Source: JAWLGJ01 sp041685145 (GTDB taxonomy: Bacteria > Pseudomonadota > Alphaproteobacteria > Rhodospirillales > Magnetospirillaceae). From it: a stretch of DNA of 64,000 bases. How positions within the stretch are numbered: the first letter of the stretch is position 1; each line of letters starts with the position of its first letter. Below are positions 40,724 through 50,707 of this stretch, piece after piece. Location: contig JAWLGJ010000011.1 of the NCBI GenBank assembly GCA_041685145.1, positions 1 to 64,000 on the forward strand, given 5' to 3'. The notes under the pieces are model-generated. The model ran no database searches and was not told where the DNA came from. It saw only the letters and a program-made list of their open reading frames with translations. The translations under genes were made by a program, and so were the position numbers.

Positions 40724-41578
40724 ATGGCCAGCTATCTGACCGGAATCGACCATGCGATGGTGGCGGTGCGCGACCTGGACGCCGCCGCCGCGGCCTGGGG
40801 GCGCCTTGGCTTCACCATCACGCCGCGCGGCGCGCATCCGCAGTGGGGCACCGCCAACCGCTGCATGATGTTCGCCGGCGATTATATCGAGCTGATCGCC
40901 CCCGCCGGTCCCGGCGCCATGAGCGACCGCGTCAACGCCTTCACCGAGACCCGCGGCGAGGGCCTGTTCGCGCTGGGTTTGGGCACCGAGGACGCCGCGC
41001 AGGCCTTCGCGCGCCTGCGCGACGCCGGGGTGGCGGTGGGCGAGCCCTACCGCCTGCAACGCCGCATCGAAAGCATCGGCCGCGCCGGCGCCCTGGCTTT
41101 CCAGGTCGTCGACCTGCCCGCCGACGCTCTGCCCGGCATCGACGGCAAGGTGGCGCAGCATTTGACGCCGTCGCTGGAGCGGCGGCCGGAATGGCTGTTC
41201 CATCCCAACGGCGCCAGCGGCATCGCCTCGGTGACGGTGGCGCTGGACGATCCCGAGGCGGCGCGGGGGAGCTACGAGGCGGTGTTCGGCCCCGGCTCCA
41301 CCACCCCCACCGACCGCACCATCGCCGTGCACACCGGCAGTTCGGTGATCATGCTCACCCGCCCCGACGACGTCAGCCAGATCCATCCCGACGCCGACGT
41401 CGACGACCTGCCGCCGACGCCGGCCCTGGTGGCGCTGTCGCTGCGGGTCGGCGATTTCGCCGCCACCAAGCGCTACCTTGAGGCCCAGGGCGTCGTGCAC
41501 GGCCATGACAGCAAGGGCGTCATCCGCGTGCCGCCGGCGCAGGCGGCGGGGGTGTATCTGGAGTTTCTGGGCGAATAG
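40724..41578 (+). CDS. VOC superfamily protein (glyoxalase-like)
   Basis: A 284-residue protein with two vicinal-oxygen-chelate-type modules: GIDHAMVAVRDLDAAAAAWGRLGFTITPRGAHPQWGTANRC first, then GIASVTVALDDPEAARGSYEAVFG. This fits the glyoxalase-like group often found as single genes in proteobacteria, with no assigned substrate. ATG 40724 follows AAGGAAGGGG. It lies 56 bp after the aldolase gene and could belong to the same transcript; a role in handling methylthio intermediates is only a guess. Confidence 0.85.
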   Translation: MASYLTGIDHAMVAVRDLDAAAAAWGRLGFTITPRGAHPQWGTANRCMMFAGDYIELIAPAGPGAMSDRVNAFTETRGEGLFALGLGTEDAAQAFARLRDAGVAVGEPYRLQRRIESIGRAGALAFQVVDLPADALPGIDGKVAQHLTPSLERRPEWLFHPNGASGIASVTVALDDPEAARGSYEAVFGPGSTTPTDRTIAVHTGSSVIMLTRPDDVSQIHPDADVDDLPPTPALVALSLRVGDFAATKRYLEAQGVVHGHDSKGVIRVPPAQAAGVYLEFLGE

Positions 41579-41600
41579 GCGCCCGGCCTCACCGCGGCGC

Positions 41601-42700
<1,100 letters not shown>

Positions 42701-42701
<1 letters not shown>

Positions 42702-43297
42702 CAGGTCTCCGTGGTCCGGTCGGTGCGGGGTGGGCGCGTCAGCACCGCCACCCGGTTCATGAAGCCGTTGTCGTCGCCGTCCACCATCAGGGGGAAGGCC
42801 GCCGCCACCGCGTCCAACAGCGGCTCCAGCCAGGCGCGGTCGGCCTTGGCGAAATCCTGCAGGACGAACTGGGTCACCTGGTCGCGCTCGCCGGGGTGGC
42901 CGATGCCCAGGCGCACCCGCCAATAATCGCGGCCCAGATGGGCGTCGATGCTCTTCAGGCCGTTGTGGCCGCCGGCGCCGCCGCCCTTCTTGACGCGCAT
43001 TTTCCCCGGCGCCAGGTCGAGGTCGTCGTGCAGGACGATGACGTCCTCGGGGGCCAGCTTGAAAAAGCGCGCCGCCTGCGCCACCGCCTGTCCCGACAGG
43101 TTCATATAGGTGCGGGGCTTCAGCGCCAGCACCTTGTCGCCGCCGATGCGGCCCTCGGCCACGTCGCCCTGGAACCTGGCGCGGAAGGGGCCAAAGGAAT
43201 GGCGGCGGACGATGGCGTCCACCGCCATATAGCCGATGTTGTGGCGGTTGTCGGCGTAGCCGGCGCCGGGATTGCCCAGGCCCACCACCAGCCGCAT
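42701..43297 (-). CDS. pth: Peptidyl-tRNA hydrolase
   Basis: A 198-residue Pth, which frees tRNA from stalled peptidyl-tRNA. The catalytic histidine is H19 in [11 protein letters not shown], and the supporting Asp is in [31 protein letters not shown]. The C-terminal tail ([14 protein letters not shown]) is longer than average. It starts 3 bp after rplY ends and is part of prs-rplY-pth-ychF. Confidence 0.97.
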
Positions 43298-43300
43298 GGC

Positions 43301-43921
43301 CTACTCTTCTTCCGCCTCCGCCTCGGCGGCTTCCTCGGCCTCGGCCCTCACGCTGCTGGGCGCGGCGATGGTGGCGATGGTGAAGTCGCGCTCGACGGTG
43401 GGCTGGACGCCCTTCGGCAGGTTGACCTGGCTGATATGCACCGAGTCGTTCATGTCCAGGCCGGTGAGGTCGACGGTGATGTGCTCGGGGATGCTTTCCG
43501 CCGGGCACTCCAGTTCGACCGTGTGGCGCACGACGTTGAGCACGCCGCCGCGCTTGAGGCCCGGGGACTGTTCCTCGTTCTCGAAATGCACCGGCACGTC
43601 GACGGTGATGACCATTTCCTTGCTGACCCGCAGGAAATCGACGTGCAGCGGCAGGTCGGTCAACGGGTCGAGCTGCACGTCGCGGCACAGCACCCGCTGC
43701 TTGCCCTTGGTGCCGTTGACGCCGATTTCGAACAGGCGCGTCATGAACCCGGGGCGGTTCATCTCGGCGATCAGGGCGCGGGGGTCGAGGGCGATCATGG
43801 TCGGCTCCTGCTTCGCCCCATAGATCACGGCGGGCACCCGGCCGGCGCGGCGCGTTGCACGGGCGGCCCCCTTGCCCGCCCGCTCTCGCGGCTCGGCGGT
43901 GACGGAAACGACTTCGCTCAT
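43301..43921 (-). CDS. rplY: 50S ribosomal protein L25/general stress protein Ctc
   Basis: A 206-residue long-form L25 (Ctc type), which binds 5S rRNA. The N-terminal L25 domain has [19 protein letters not shown], the central TL5 part has [26 protein letters not shown], and an acidic Glu/Ala-rich tail ends it. ATG 43921 is spaced 7 nt from AGGAG; the adjacent ATG at 43924 is less well spaced. A strong hairpin lies in its leader. Confidence 0.95.
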   Translation of the reverse strand: MSEVVSVTAEPRERAGKGAARATRRAGRVPAVIYGAKQEPTMIALDPRALIAEMNRPGFMTRLFEIGVNGTKGKQRVLCRDVQLDPLTDLPLHVDFLRVSKEMVITVDVPVHFENEEQSPGLKRGGVLNVVRHTVELECPAESIPEHITVDLTGLDMNDSVHISQVNLPKGVQPTVERDFTIATIAAPSSVRAEAEEAAEAEAEEE

Positions 43922-43947
43922 CATGTTTCTCCTTGCGCGAACGAAGG

Positions 43948-43979
43948 CCGACGCGGGCCTCCAGGGGTGCCCGCGTCGG
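43948..43979 (-). other. Stem-loop in the rplY leader
   Basis: An 11-bp perfect stem (CCGACGCGGGC, 43969-43979 read on minus; partner 43948-43958) with a 10-nt loop ends 26 nt before the rplY start. No T-run follows, so it is not a standard terminator. It may be an RNA processing site or a protein-binding leader element. Confidence 0.45.
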
Positions 43980-43988
43980 GAAAGCGAC

Positions 43989-44017
43989 CGTTTACACCGA
44001 AGGCGGCGGCAATGCAA
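43989..44017 (-). promoter_or_regulatory. Candidate promoter for rplY-pth-ychF
   Basis: On the minus strand TTGCAT (44012-44017) and TAAACG (43989-43994) are 17 bp apart in the prs-rplY gap. Transcription from here would include the leader stem-loop. Confidence 0.35.
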
Positions 44018-44035
44018 CCGCGCGCGGCGGCATGG

Positions 44036-44968
44036 TCAGTCGAAGAGGCTGGAGACGGACCGCTCCTCGCTGATGCGCAGCATCGCCTCGGCCATCAGCG
44101 GCGCGATGGTGAGCTGGCGGATGTTGTGCGCCAGCCGCACCGCCTCGGTGGCGGTGATGCTGTCGGTGGTCACCAGATGCTCCATCGGCGAGGACGTCAC
44201 CCGCGCCACGGCGCCGCCCGAGAGCACGCCGTGGGTGACATAGGCCGACACCGTCGTCGCGCCGGCCTCGCGCAGGGCGACGGCGGCGTTGCACAGCGTG
44301 CCGGCGGAATCGACGATGTCGTCGATCAGCACGCACTGCCGGCCCTCGACATCGCCGATGATGTTCATGACCTCCGAGACGCCGGCGCGTTCGCGGCGCT
44401 TGTCGATGATGGCAAGGTCGGCGTCCAGGCGGCTGGCGATCAGCCGCGCGCGCACCACCCCGCCGACATCGGGGGAGACGATCATCAGGTTGTCGCCGGA
44501 AAAGCGGGTCTTGATGTCGTTGATGAACACCGGCGCGGCGTACAGATTGTCCAGCGGAATGTCGAAAAAGCCCTGGATCTGCCCCGAGTGCAAATCCAGC
44601 GTCACCACGCGGTCGGCGCCGGCGGTGGTGATGAGATTGGCGACCAGCTTGGCCGAGATCGGCGTGCGCGGCGCCGATTTGCGGTCCTGGCGGGCATAGC
44701 CGAAATAGGGAATGACCGCCGTGATGCGCCGGGCCGAGGCGCGCTGCAGCGCGTCCAGGGTGACCAGCAGTTCCATCAGGTTGTCGTTGGCGGGATAGGA
44801 GGTCGACTGGATCACGAAGACGTCCTCGCCGCGGACGTTCTCGTGAATCTCGACGAAGACCTCCATGTCGGAGAAGCGGCGGATGCTGGCGCGGGTCAGG
44901 GCGATGTTGAGGTAACTGGCAATCGCCTCGGCGAGCGGCCGATTGCTGTTGCAGGAGACGATCTTCAT
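44036..44968 (-). CDS. prs: Ribose-phosphate pyrophosphokinase
   Basis: A 310-residue PRPP synthase, which activates ribose-5-phosphate for nucleotide, His and Trp synthesis. The ATP flexible loop region is [20 protein letters not shown]. The PRPP-binding motif [18 protein letters not shown] is near residues 210-230. It begins [17 protein letters not shown], a normal class I N-terminus. A 53-bp gap separates it from the upstream lipoprotein gene on the same strand. Confidence 0.97.
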   Translation of the reverse strand: MKIVSCNSNRPLAEAIASYLNIALTRASIRRFSDMEVFVEIHENVRGEDVFVIQSTSYPANDNLMELLVTLDALQRASARRITAVIPYFGYARQDRKSAPRTPISAKLVANLITTAGADRVVTLDLHSGQIQGFFDIPLDNLYAAPVFINDIKTRFSGDNLMIVSPDVGGVVRARLIASRLDADLAIIDKRRERAGVSEVMNIIGDVEGRQCVLIDDIVDSAGTLCNAAVALREAGATTVSAYVTHGVLSGGAVARVTSSPMEHLVTTDSITATEAVRLAHNIRQLTIAPLMAEAMLRISEERSVSSLFD

Positions 44969-45021
44969 GGCGGATTCCGCTAGCGACTGAGCCCCAGGAC
45001 CGGGCGGACTGTATCAGCGGG

Positions 45022-45888
45022 TCAATACCCTGTAAATGGCGTTGCCGGGGCCGGGTTCGCCCCCGCCTGCCGCAGCAGTTCGACGATGCCGTCGGCGGCG
45101 GCGGCGGCGATGTCGCGGGCCAGCGGTCCCCAGGTGCGGCGCAGCCGGCCGGCCGGCACCGCGTCGGCCTGGCGCACCTCGCCCAGCCGCCCGTCGGGGC
45201 CGTGCAACACCCAGATCACCTCGGCCAGATCGCGGCCGTCGCCGGTGGGGCGGCTGCGCACCGTGCCCTCCAGGCGCAGCCCCTCGGGCGCCGGTGCCTC
45301 GGCCAGTTCGACGCCGCGGGCGGCAAGCTGGCCGAGAAGGGCGGCCCGCAGCGCCCCCGCGCCGTCGCCGGGGGCGGTGATGGCGCCCAGGGCAACGGGC
45401 GTCACCGCCGGCGGCGCGGCCTGCGCCGGTTCCAGCAGCGCCGCCACCCGCGCCGCCGCCTCCTCGAACAGGGCCCGGCGCTGCGCCGCCTCGCGGGCGA
45501 CCTCGGGCGCGTGCCATGCCTCGGCGGATATGCGCTGGCGAAAATCGCCGACGCTGCCGCCGTCGGGCTCGGTCAGGGTCCAGTCCAGGATGACGGCATC
45601 GCCCGCCTCGCTCGCCTGCCCCCGCAGCACGAAGGCGCGGCGGATGCTGCCGGCATTGGCGCTTGCCGGCACCTCCCGCGCGACGAGGGCGCGGGCGAGT
45701 TGCTCGGCGTAGCGGTGCGGGTGCGGCGCCGCCGGGGCGGGGGCGACCAGCACGGCGCGGCTGGCGGGCAGCACCCGCAGCGGATCCGGCGGATCGGACT
45801 CGAAAACCGGCGGCGTCTCGCAGGCGCCGGGCAGCGCCAGCGACGCGGCCGCCGCCAGGGCGGCCAGGCGGCGCGCCGGATGCCTCAT
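45022..45888 (-). CDS. Putative lipoprotein, unknown function
   Basis: A 288-residue protein with signal peptide MRHPARRLAALAAAASLALPGAC and a cysteine placed as in lipoproteins, though the lipobox (PGAC) is imperfect. The mature part alternates helical and beta stretches such as YAEQLARALVAREVPASANAG and VILDWTLTEPDGGSVGDFRQRISAEAWH. I recognise no catalytic motif. Its ATG overlaps the pgeF stop by 4 nt, so it is translated with the lgt-midA-pgeF group; proteins of this type next to pgeF and prs recur in Rhodospirillales. Confidence 0.8.
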   Translation of the reverse strand: MRHPARRLAALAAAASLALPGACETPPVFESDPPDPLRVLPASRAVLVAPAPAAPHPHRYAEQLARALVAREVPASANAGSIRRAFVLRGQASEAGDAVILDWTLTEPDGGSVGDFRQRISAEAWHAPEVAREAAQRRALFEEAAARVAALLEPAQAAPPAVTPVALGAITAPGDGAGALRAALLGQLAARGVELAEAPAPEGLRLEGTVRSRPTGDGRDLAEVIWVLHGPDGRLGEVRQADAVPAGRLRRTWGPLARDIAAAAADGIVELLRQAGANPAPATPFTGY

Positions 45889-46655
45889 CGCTCCAGGACG
45901 ATGGCGGAAAGCTGGCGGCCGTAGTCCTCCTCGCCGCGCAGCCGCGCCCGCCGATAGCTGAAGAACCGCGTTTCCTCCTGAAAGGTGTCGCACGGGGTGC
46001 GCAAGACGTCGGTGACGCCGCACCGCGACAGCCGCCGCGCCACATAGGAGGCAAGGTCGAAGAGGAAATGCCCCGCCCGCGGCGCCGGCGCGAAAAAGGT
46101 CTCGAAATTGCCCTCGTCGTCAGCGACGAACAGGCCGGGAAATTCCGGGCCCACCTCGTAGGAGCGCTGGGCGATGCAGGGGCCGACGGCGGCCACCATG
46201 CGGGCGCGATCGGCGCCGATGGCGGCCATCGCCGCCACCGCGTTCTCAAGCACCCCGTCGAGGGCGCCGCGCCAGCCGGCGTGGATGGCGGCGATGACCC
46301 CGGCCTTGGCGTCGGCGATCAGCACCGGCGCGCAGTCCGCCGTCAGCACGCCCAAGGCGATCCCCGGCACCCGCGTCACCATCGCGTCGGCAGTGGGGGC
46401 GGCATCGTGGGTGAAGGGCTCGGTGACCTCGACGACGCGGGCGGTGTGCTCCTGGCGCACGGTGACCAGCGACTCGGCGGGGCGGCCAAGCTGGCGCATG
46501 GCGCGGGCGCGGTTGGCGGCGACCCGCCGCGGCTCGTCGCGGGAGCCGAAGCCGCAGTTGAGGGAGGCGTACAGCCCCTCCGAGACGCCGCCGTCGCGGG
46601 TGAAGAAGCCGTGGCGGAGGCGGGTGATGTCGTTCAGCGTCGAAACGGTGATCAT
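45885..46655 (-). CDS. pgeF: Peptidoglycan editing factor PgeF (laccase-domain)
   Basis: A 256-residue multicopper-polyphenol-oxidase-like (YfiH) protein, which removes wrongly incorporated L-Ser from muropeptide precursors. The metal-site motifs are RQEHTARVVEV, LTADCAPVLIAD, and AIHAGWRGALDGVLENAV with the conserved Cys and His. It begins MITVSTLNDITRLRHGFFTRDGGVSEGLY, typical of the family. The ATG overlaps the midA stop by 4 nt. Confidence 0.93.
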   Translation of the reverse strand: MITVSTLNDITRLRHGFFTRDGGVSEGLYASLNCGFGSRDEPRRVAANRARAMRQLGRPAESLVTVRQEHTARVVEVTEPFTHDAAPTADAMVTRVPGIALGVLTADCAPVLIADAKAGVIAAIHAGWRGALDGVLENAVAAMAAIGADRARMVAAVGPCIAQRSYEVGPEFPGLFVADDEGNFETFFAPAPRAGHFLFDLASYVARRLSRCGVTDVLRTPCDTFQEETRFFSYRRARLRGEEDYGRQLSAIVLER

Positions 46656-47758
46656 CGGGGGGTTCCCATCGGTGGGCGCGGGGGCGGCGCGGACTCGAAG
46701 CCGGGCAGCGCGGCGCCGTCGGCGGGGCGCAGGCCCATGACCTTGAATAAATGGCCCATTTGCCGTGGGTCTATCAAGCGCCGACATCCGTCCATGATTT
46801 CGGCGGCGGTCGCCGCGTCCTTGCCGCCGGCCAGCAGCGCGGCGCGCGTCTCGATGCCCAGGCGGCGCAGCCAGTCGCCCTGCGGCGCCGGCCCGTCCGC
46901 CGCCGCCGGCCGCGCCGCCGCCGCCAGGGCCTCGAAATCGACATGCGCGGTGAGGTCGGCCTCGCCCGGCGCCGCCAGCACGGGATGGTAGGCGTGGCGC
47001 CGCACCGCCTGCAGCGAATCGCCGGCGGCGCTGCGGAGCGGCCCGTAATCGACGATCAGCGCCGCGCCGCCCTCCGCCGCCAGACGGCGGCCGATGCGCG
47101 CGGCGATGGCGAGGCCGTCGGGGCAGGTCTCGGCGACGGCGCCCTCGGCGGCGCCGCGCATCGCCGGCGGCACCGCCTCTGGCGCGACGACGTCGCCGGC
47201 GACGAAGGCCAGTTTCTCGTCGGGGCCCAAGCCCACCATCCGTTCGCGCCAGCCCTCGGGGCGGCGTTCGAACTGGCGGATGGGCAGCGCGTCGAAGAAC
47301 TCGTTGGCGATCAGCAGCAAGGGGCCGCCGGGCACCGCGTCGAAGGCGTCGTGCCAGGTGACGGGCACCCCGGCCAGGGCCTGGCGCTGGCGGCGGCGCA
47401 GCGGGCGGCTGGTCTCGACCAGATGCACCTCGATGGCGGCGGCGAAGGGCGGCAGGGCGCGGGCGGCGCGCAGGGCGTCGGCCATCAGGCTGCCGCGCCC
47501 CGGCCCCAGCTCGACCAGCCGCACCGGCGCCGGCCCGCCCATCGCCTGCCACACCGCCGCGCACCACAGGCCGATCATCTCGCCGAAAAGCTGGCTGATT
47601 TCGGGGGCGGTGACGAAGTCGCCCGCCCGCCCCAGAGGGTCGCGCCGCCGGTAATAACCGTGCTGCGGGTGGCCCAGCGCCAGGGCCATGAACTCCGCCA
47701 CCGTCACCGGGCCGCTCGCGGCGACGCGCCGGCGCAGCAGGCGCTCCAGCGGCGTCAC
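46652..47758 (-). CDS. midA: MidA/NDUFAF7 family SAM-dependent methyltransferase
   Basis: A 368-residue class I methyltransferase related to mitochondrial NDUFAF7 (MidA), which methylates an arginine of a complex I subunit. It has MALALGHPQHGYYRRRDPLGRAGDFVTAPEISQLFGEMIGLW, the SAM motif VRLVELGPGRGSLMADALR, and IANEFFDALPIRQFERR. The bacterial substrate is likely similar but unproven. The start is GTG 47758, overlapping the lgt stop by 4 nt. Confidence 0.92.
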   Translation of the reverse strand: MTPLERLLRRRVAASGPVTVAEFMALALGHPQHGYYRRRDPLGRAGDFVTAPEISQLFGEMIGLWCAAVWQAMGGPAPVRLVELGPGRGSLMADALRAARALPPFAAAIEVHLVETSRPLRRRQRQALAGVPVTWHDAFDAVPGGPLLLIANEFFDALPIRQFERRPEGWRERMVGLGPDEKLAFVAGDVVAPEAVPPAMRGAAEGAVAETCPDGLAIAARIGRRLAAEGGAALIVDYGPLRSAAGDSLQAVRRHAYHPVLAAPGEADLTAHVDFEALAAAARPAAADGPAPQGDWLRRLGIETRAALLAGGKDAATAAEIMDGCRRLIDPRQMGHLFKVMGLRPADGAALPGFESAPPPRPPMGTPR

Positions 47759-48552
47759 GCCGCCTTGCTCCTCCGCGCATAGGCGATCAGGAGCAGGCCG
47801 GCGAGCAGCATCGGCAGCGACAGCAGATGCCCCATCGTCAGCCCCCCGACCAGGAAGCCGAGATGGGCGTCGGGCTGGCGGAAGAACTCCACGATCATGC
47901 GGGCGAGGGCGTAGCCGGCGAGGAAGAGGCCGAACAGCATCCCCGGCCGCATCCGCACCGTCGGACGCCGCCAGGCCAGGTGCAGCACCACGAACAGCAC
48001 CAGGCCCTCCAGCGCCGCCTCGTAAAGCTGGCTGGGGTGGCGCGGCACCGGCCCGCCATGCGGGAACACCATCGCCCAGGGCAGGTCGGGGGCGGGGCGG
48101 CCGAACAGCTCGCCATTGATGAAATTGGCCAGGCGGCCGAAGAACAGCCCGATGGGGGCGGCGCAGGCCACGGCGTCGCCGACCTGCAGCAGGTTGAGCC
48201 CGCGCCGGCGGCTGAACCAGACCACCGCCACCACCACCCCCAGCAGGCCGCCGTGAAACGACATGCCTCCCTGCCACACCGCCAGGATCTCCAGCGGATT
48301 GTTCAGATAGTGCAGCGGCTTGTAGAACAGGACATAGCCCAGGCGCCCGCCGAGGACGACGCCGAAGGTGGCCCAGACCAGGAAGTCATCGACGGCCTCG
48401 ACGCTGAAGGCGTGTGGTGGGCGGCGCACCAGCCAGCGCAGATACCACCAGCCGCCCAGCAGCCCGGCGATATAGGCCAGCGCGTACCAGCGGATCGCCA
48501 GCGGACCGATCTGGATGGCCACCGGGTCGATGTCGGGAAAGGTCAGGCCCAA
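47755..48552 (-). CDS. lgt: Prolipoprotein diacylglyceryl transferase
   Basis: A 265-residue inner-membrane enzyme that adds diacylglycerol to the lipobox cysteine of prolipoproteins. Seven helices and the family motif FFGRLANFINGELFGRPAPDLPWAMVFP are present, along with HPSQLYEAALEGLVLF. It starts 15 bp after hldD ends on the same strand and leads the lgt-midA-pgeF-lipoprotein chain, which includes a possible lipoprotein substrate. Confidence 0.96.
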   Translation of the reverse strand: MGLTFPDIDPVAIQIGPLAIRWYALAYIAGLLGGWWYLRWLVRRPPHAFSVEAVDDFLVWATFGVVLGGRLGYVLFYKPLHYLNNPLEILAVWQGGMSFHGGLLGVVVAVVWFSRRRGLNLLQVGDAVACAAPIGLFFGRLANFINGELFGRPAPDLPWAMVFPHGGPVPRHPSQLYEAALEGLVLFVVLHLAWRRPTVRMRPGMLFGLFLAGYALARMIVEFFRQPDAHLGFLVGGLTMGHLLSLPMLLAGLLLIAYARRSKAA

Positions 48553-48567
48553 GCCGTCCTCGCGGGT

Positions 48568-49554
48568 TCAGCGATAGGGGTCGTCGGCGCACAGATAGTC
48601 CTGGACGTAGCGGGCGACGCCCTCGTCCAGCGGCGTGAACGGCCGCTCATAACCGGCGGCGCGCAGACGGTCCATCTTCGCCTCGGTGAAGTATTGGTAG
48701 CGGTCGCGGATTTCCAGCGGCATGTCGACGTATTTGATATAGGGCTCCTTGCCCAGGGCGCGAAATATGGCCTCGGCCATCTCGCGATAGGTCCGCGCCT
48801 GGCCGGTGCCCAGGTTGAACAGGCCGTTGACCTGCGGGTTGTCGGTCAGCCACATCACCGCGTCGACGCAGTCGCCCACCCAGATGAAGTCGCGCGCCTG
48901 CTCGCCGTCGGCGTAGTCGGGGCGGTGCGACTTGAACAGATGCGCCGGATTGCCGTTGGCGGCCTGCGGAAAGATATGCGTGGCGATGCTGCCCTGGGGG
49001 CCCTTGTGGTACTCGTTGGGGCCATAAACGCTGAAGAACTTCAGCCCCACCCATTGCGGCGGCGCCGGCTGCCCGGCGGCCAGCTTGCGGGCGACGCGGC
49101 GGTCGAAGAGGTGCTTGGCCCAAGCCTGCGGGTTCAACGGCCGCAGCCGCGCCAGCGCCTCGGGCGAGGCGTCGTCGTCGAAGCCCTGACCGCCGTCGCC
49201 ATAGGTGCCCGCCGAGGAGGCGTAGATGAGCCGCACGCCGTGGCGGGCGCACCACGCCCACAGCGCCAGGCTGAGGCTGAAATTGCTGGTCAGGGCCAGA
49301 TCGGCGTTGGTCTCGGTGCTGGCCGAGACACCGCCCATGTGGAAGATGACCTTGATGTGGGCGCGGTGGGCCTCCAGGAAGTCGAACATCTGCTCCGGCG
49401 GCACCAGGTCGGCCAGCTCGCGCTTGCCCAGGTTGCGCCAGCGGTCGTCCTCGCCCAGCCAGTCGCAGACCACGACCTCGCCGTCGCCGCGCTCCTCCAG
49501 CGCCGCGACGATGTTCGACCCGATGAAGCCGGCGCCGCCGGTGACCACATACAT
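48568..49554 (-). CDS. hldD: HldD-like ADP-glyceromanno-heptose 6-epimerase (altered YxxxK motif)
   Basis: A 328-residue short-chain-type NAD(P)-dependent sugar epimerase. The Rossmann motif is VTGGAGFIGSN and the active-site Ser region is YASSAGTYGDG. The family makes ADP-L-glycero-heptose for the LPS core. The expected YxxxK is here Q143-A-W-A-K147 (PLNPQAWAKHLFD), so Tyr is replaced by Gln while Lys is kept, and K184 in EYHKGPQGS is also kept. It may still be an epimerase using a different base, or have another sugar-nucleotide substrate. ATG 49554 is preceded by GGGAGGG. Confidence 0.85.
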   Translation of the reverse strand: MYVVTGGAGFIGSNIVAALEERGDGEVVVCDWLGEDDRWRNLGKRELADLVPPEQMFDFLEAHRAHIKVIFHMGGVSASTETNADLALTSNFSLSLALWAWCARHGVRLIYASSAGTYGDGGQGFDDDASPEALARLRPLNPQAWAKHLFDRRVARKLAAGQPAPPQWVGLKFFSVYGPNEYHKGPQGSIATHIFPQAANGNPAHLFKSHRPDYADGEQARDFIWVGDCVDAVMWLTDNPQVNGLFNLGTGQARTYREMAEAIFRALGKEPYIKYVDMPLEIRDRYQYFTEAKMDRLRAAGYERPFTPLDEGVARYVQDYLCADDPYR

Positions 49555-49582
49555 GCCGGAACCCTCCCAACGCCCGTCTTCC

Positions 49583-49611
49583 CTTATAGAGGTGCAGATG
49601 GCGGGTGCCAA
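49583..49611 (-). promoter_or_regulatory. Sigma-70 promoter of hldD (and lgt chain)
   Basis: On the minus strand TTGGCA (49606-49611) and TATAAG (49583-49588) are 17 bp apart, giving a leader of about 25 nt before hldD. This is one of the best -35/-10 pairs in the window. Confidence 0.6.
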
Positions 49612-49630
49612 GGCCAAGCCCGCGACGGGG

Positions 49631-49660
49631 TTGCGGGGCGCGCCGCTTTGGCCCGATACT
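49631..49660 (+). promoter_or_regulatory. Candidate promoter of ubiK
   Basis: TTGCGG (49631-49636) and GATACT (49655-49660) are 18 bp apart, 27 bp before the ubiK start. Confidence 0.35.
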
Positions 49661-49687
49661 GGAGGTCGAACAAAGGAGTGAGCGCCG

Positions 49688-50038
49688 ATGTCGTCGTCGC
49701 AGAACAAGATTTTCGAGGATCTGGCCCGCGTGGCCGGCGGCGCCATGAACACCCTGGCGGGCCTGCGGGGCGAGTTCGAGGCCCTCGCCCGCCAGCAGAT
49801 GGAGCGCCTGTTGGCCGAGCTGGACCTGGTGCCGCGCGAGGAGTTCGACGCGGTGCAGGCGATGGCCGCCAAGGCCCGCGCCGAGCAGGAGGCGCTGGCC
49901 AAGCGCGTCGCCGCCCTGGAAGAGCAGCTCAAGAAGAAGCGTCCGGCGGCCGGCGCCACCGCCGGCAAGCCCGCCGCCGCCCGGCGGCGCCCAACCAAAA
50001 AGGCGACGCCGCGCCCGAAAACTACACCAAAGAGCTAG
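49688..50038 (+). CDS. ubiK: UbiK-like accessory factor (BMFP family)
   Basis: A 116-residue protein of the BMFP/UbiK (YqiC) family. UbiK aids aerobic ubiquinone synthesis by binding the Ubi complex and lipids. The N-terminal helix IFEDLARVAGGAMNTLAGLRGEFEALARQQMERLLAELDLVPREEFD is typical, followed by a coiled coil and an unusually long basic Lys/Arg/Pro/Thr tail. CAAAGGAGTG precedes the ATG. It is divergent from hldD over 133 bp. Confidence 0.85.
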   Translation: MSSSQNKIFEDLARVAGGAMNTLAGLRGEFEALARQQMERLLAELDLVPREEFDAVQAMAAKARAEQEALAKRVAALEEQLKKKRPAAGATAGKPAAARRRPTKKATPRPKTTPKS

Positions 50039-50070
50039 TATCCCTCCAAAGAGGTACGACCGCCCATATG

Positions 50071-50098
50071 TTGGTTGCCGCCGGCGACGACATACAAT
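50071..50098 (+). promoter_or_regulatory. Candidate promoter before the YbjN gene
   Basis: TTGGTT (50071-50076) and TACAAT (50093-50098) are 16 bp apart in the 168-bp, locally AT-rich gap after ubiK, about 108 bp before the YbjN start. Confidence 0.4.
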
Positions 50099-50206
50099 AT
50101 CGCCTTGCTTAGGCCAGATTCTTTTGGTTAGGCTGCCGGTGTGGGCGCGGCGGCGCGGGGAGCTGCCGCCTCCGATTTTGCGGTTTTTGCCGAGGGAGGC
50201 GCTGGC

Positions 50207-50707
50207 ATGACGTTTTCCGTCGTGTCCGAATTGGACACTCCCGCGAACCCCCTGGACCTTGTGGAGCAGTTCGTCACTGCCAACGACTGGCCGTTCGACC
50301 GGCGCAGCGAGCACGAGATGGCTGTCGAGGTGCCGGGTCGTTGGTGCGACTACAGCCTTTATTTCGCCTGGCGCGAGGAGGTCGGCGCCCTGCACCTGAC
50401 CTGCGTGTTCGACATGAAGGTGCCGGGCTCGAAGCGGCCGGCGATTTTCGAGCTTCTGGCCCTGGTCAACGAGAAGATGTGGCTGGGCCATTTCGGCTTC
50501 TGGGGCGAGGAAGGGGTGCCGATGTACCGCCACGCGGTGCTGATGCGCGGCCCCGCCGCCACCACCGAGCAGATCGAGGATCTGCTGGAGATCGCCCTGG
50601 CCGAGTGCGAGCGGTTCTATCCCGCCTTCCAGTTCGTCATCTGGGGCGGCAAGACGGCCCCCGAGGCGGTGGCCGCCTCGCTGCTGGAATGCGTGGGCGA
50701 GGCGTGA
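50207..50707 (+). CDS. YbjN domain-containing protein
   Basis: A 166-residue YbjN-like protein, with a fold similar to type III secretion chaperones and a possible role in stress signalling. Family features are the N-terminal ANPLDLVEQFVTANDWPFDRRSEHEMAVEVPGRW and the C-terminal EQIEDLLEIALAECERFYPAFQFVIWGG. ATG 50207 follows GAGGGAGG. The stop overlaps proC as GTGA. YbjN-proC linkage recurs in alphaproteobacteria. Confidence 0.85.
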   Translation: MTFSVVSELDTPANPLDLVEQFVTANDWPFDRRSEHEMAVEVPGRWCDYSLYFAWREEVGALHLTCVFDMKVPGSKRPAIFELLALVNEKMWLGHFGFWGEEGVPMYRHAVLMRGPAATTEQIEDLLEIALAECERFYPAFQFVIWGGKTAPEAVAASLLECVGEA

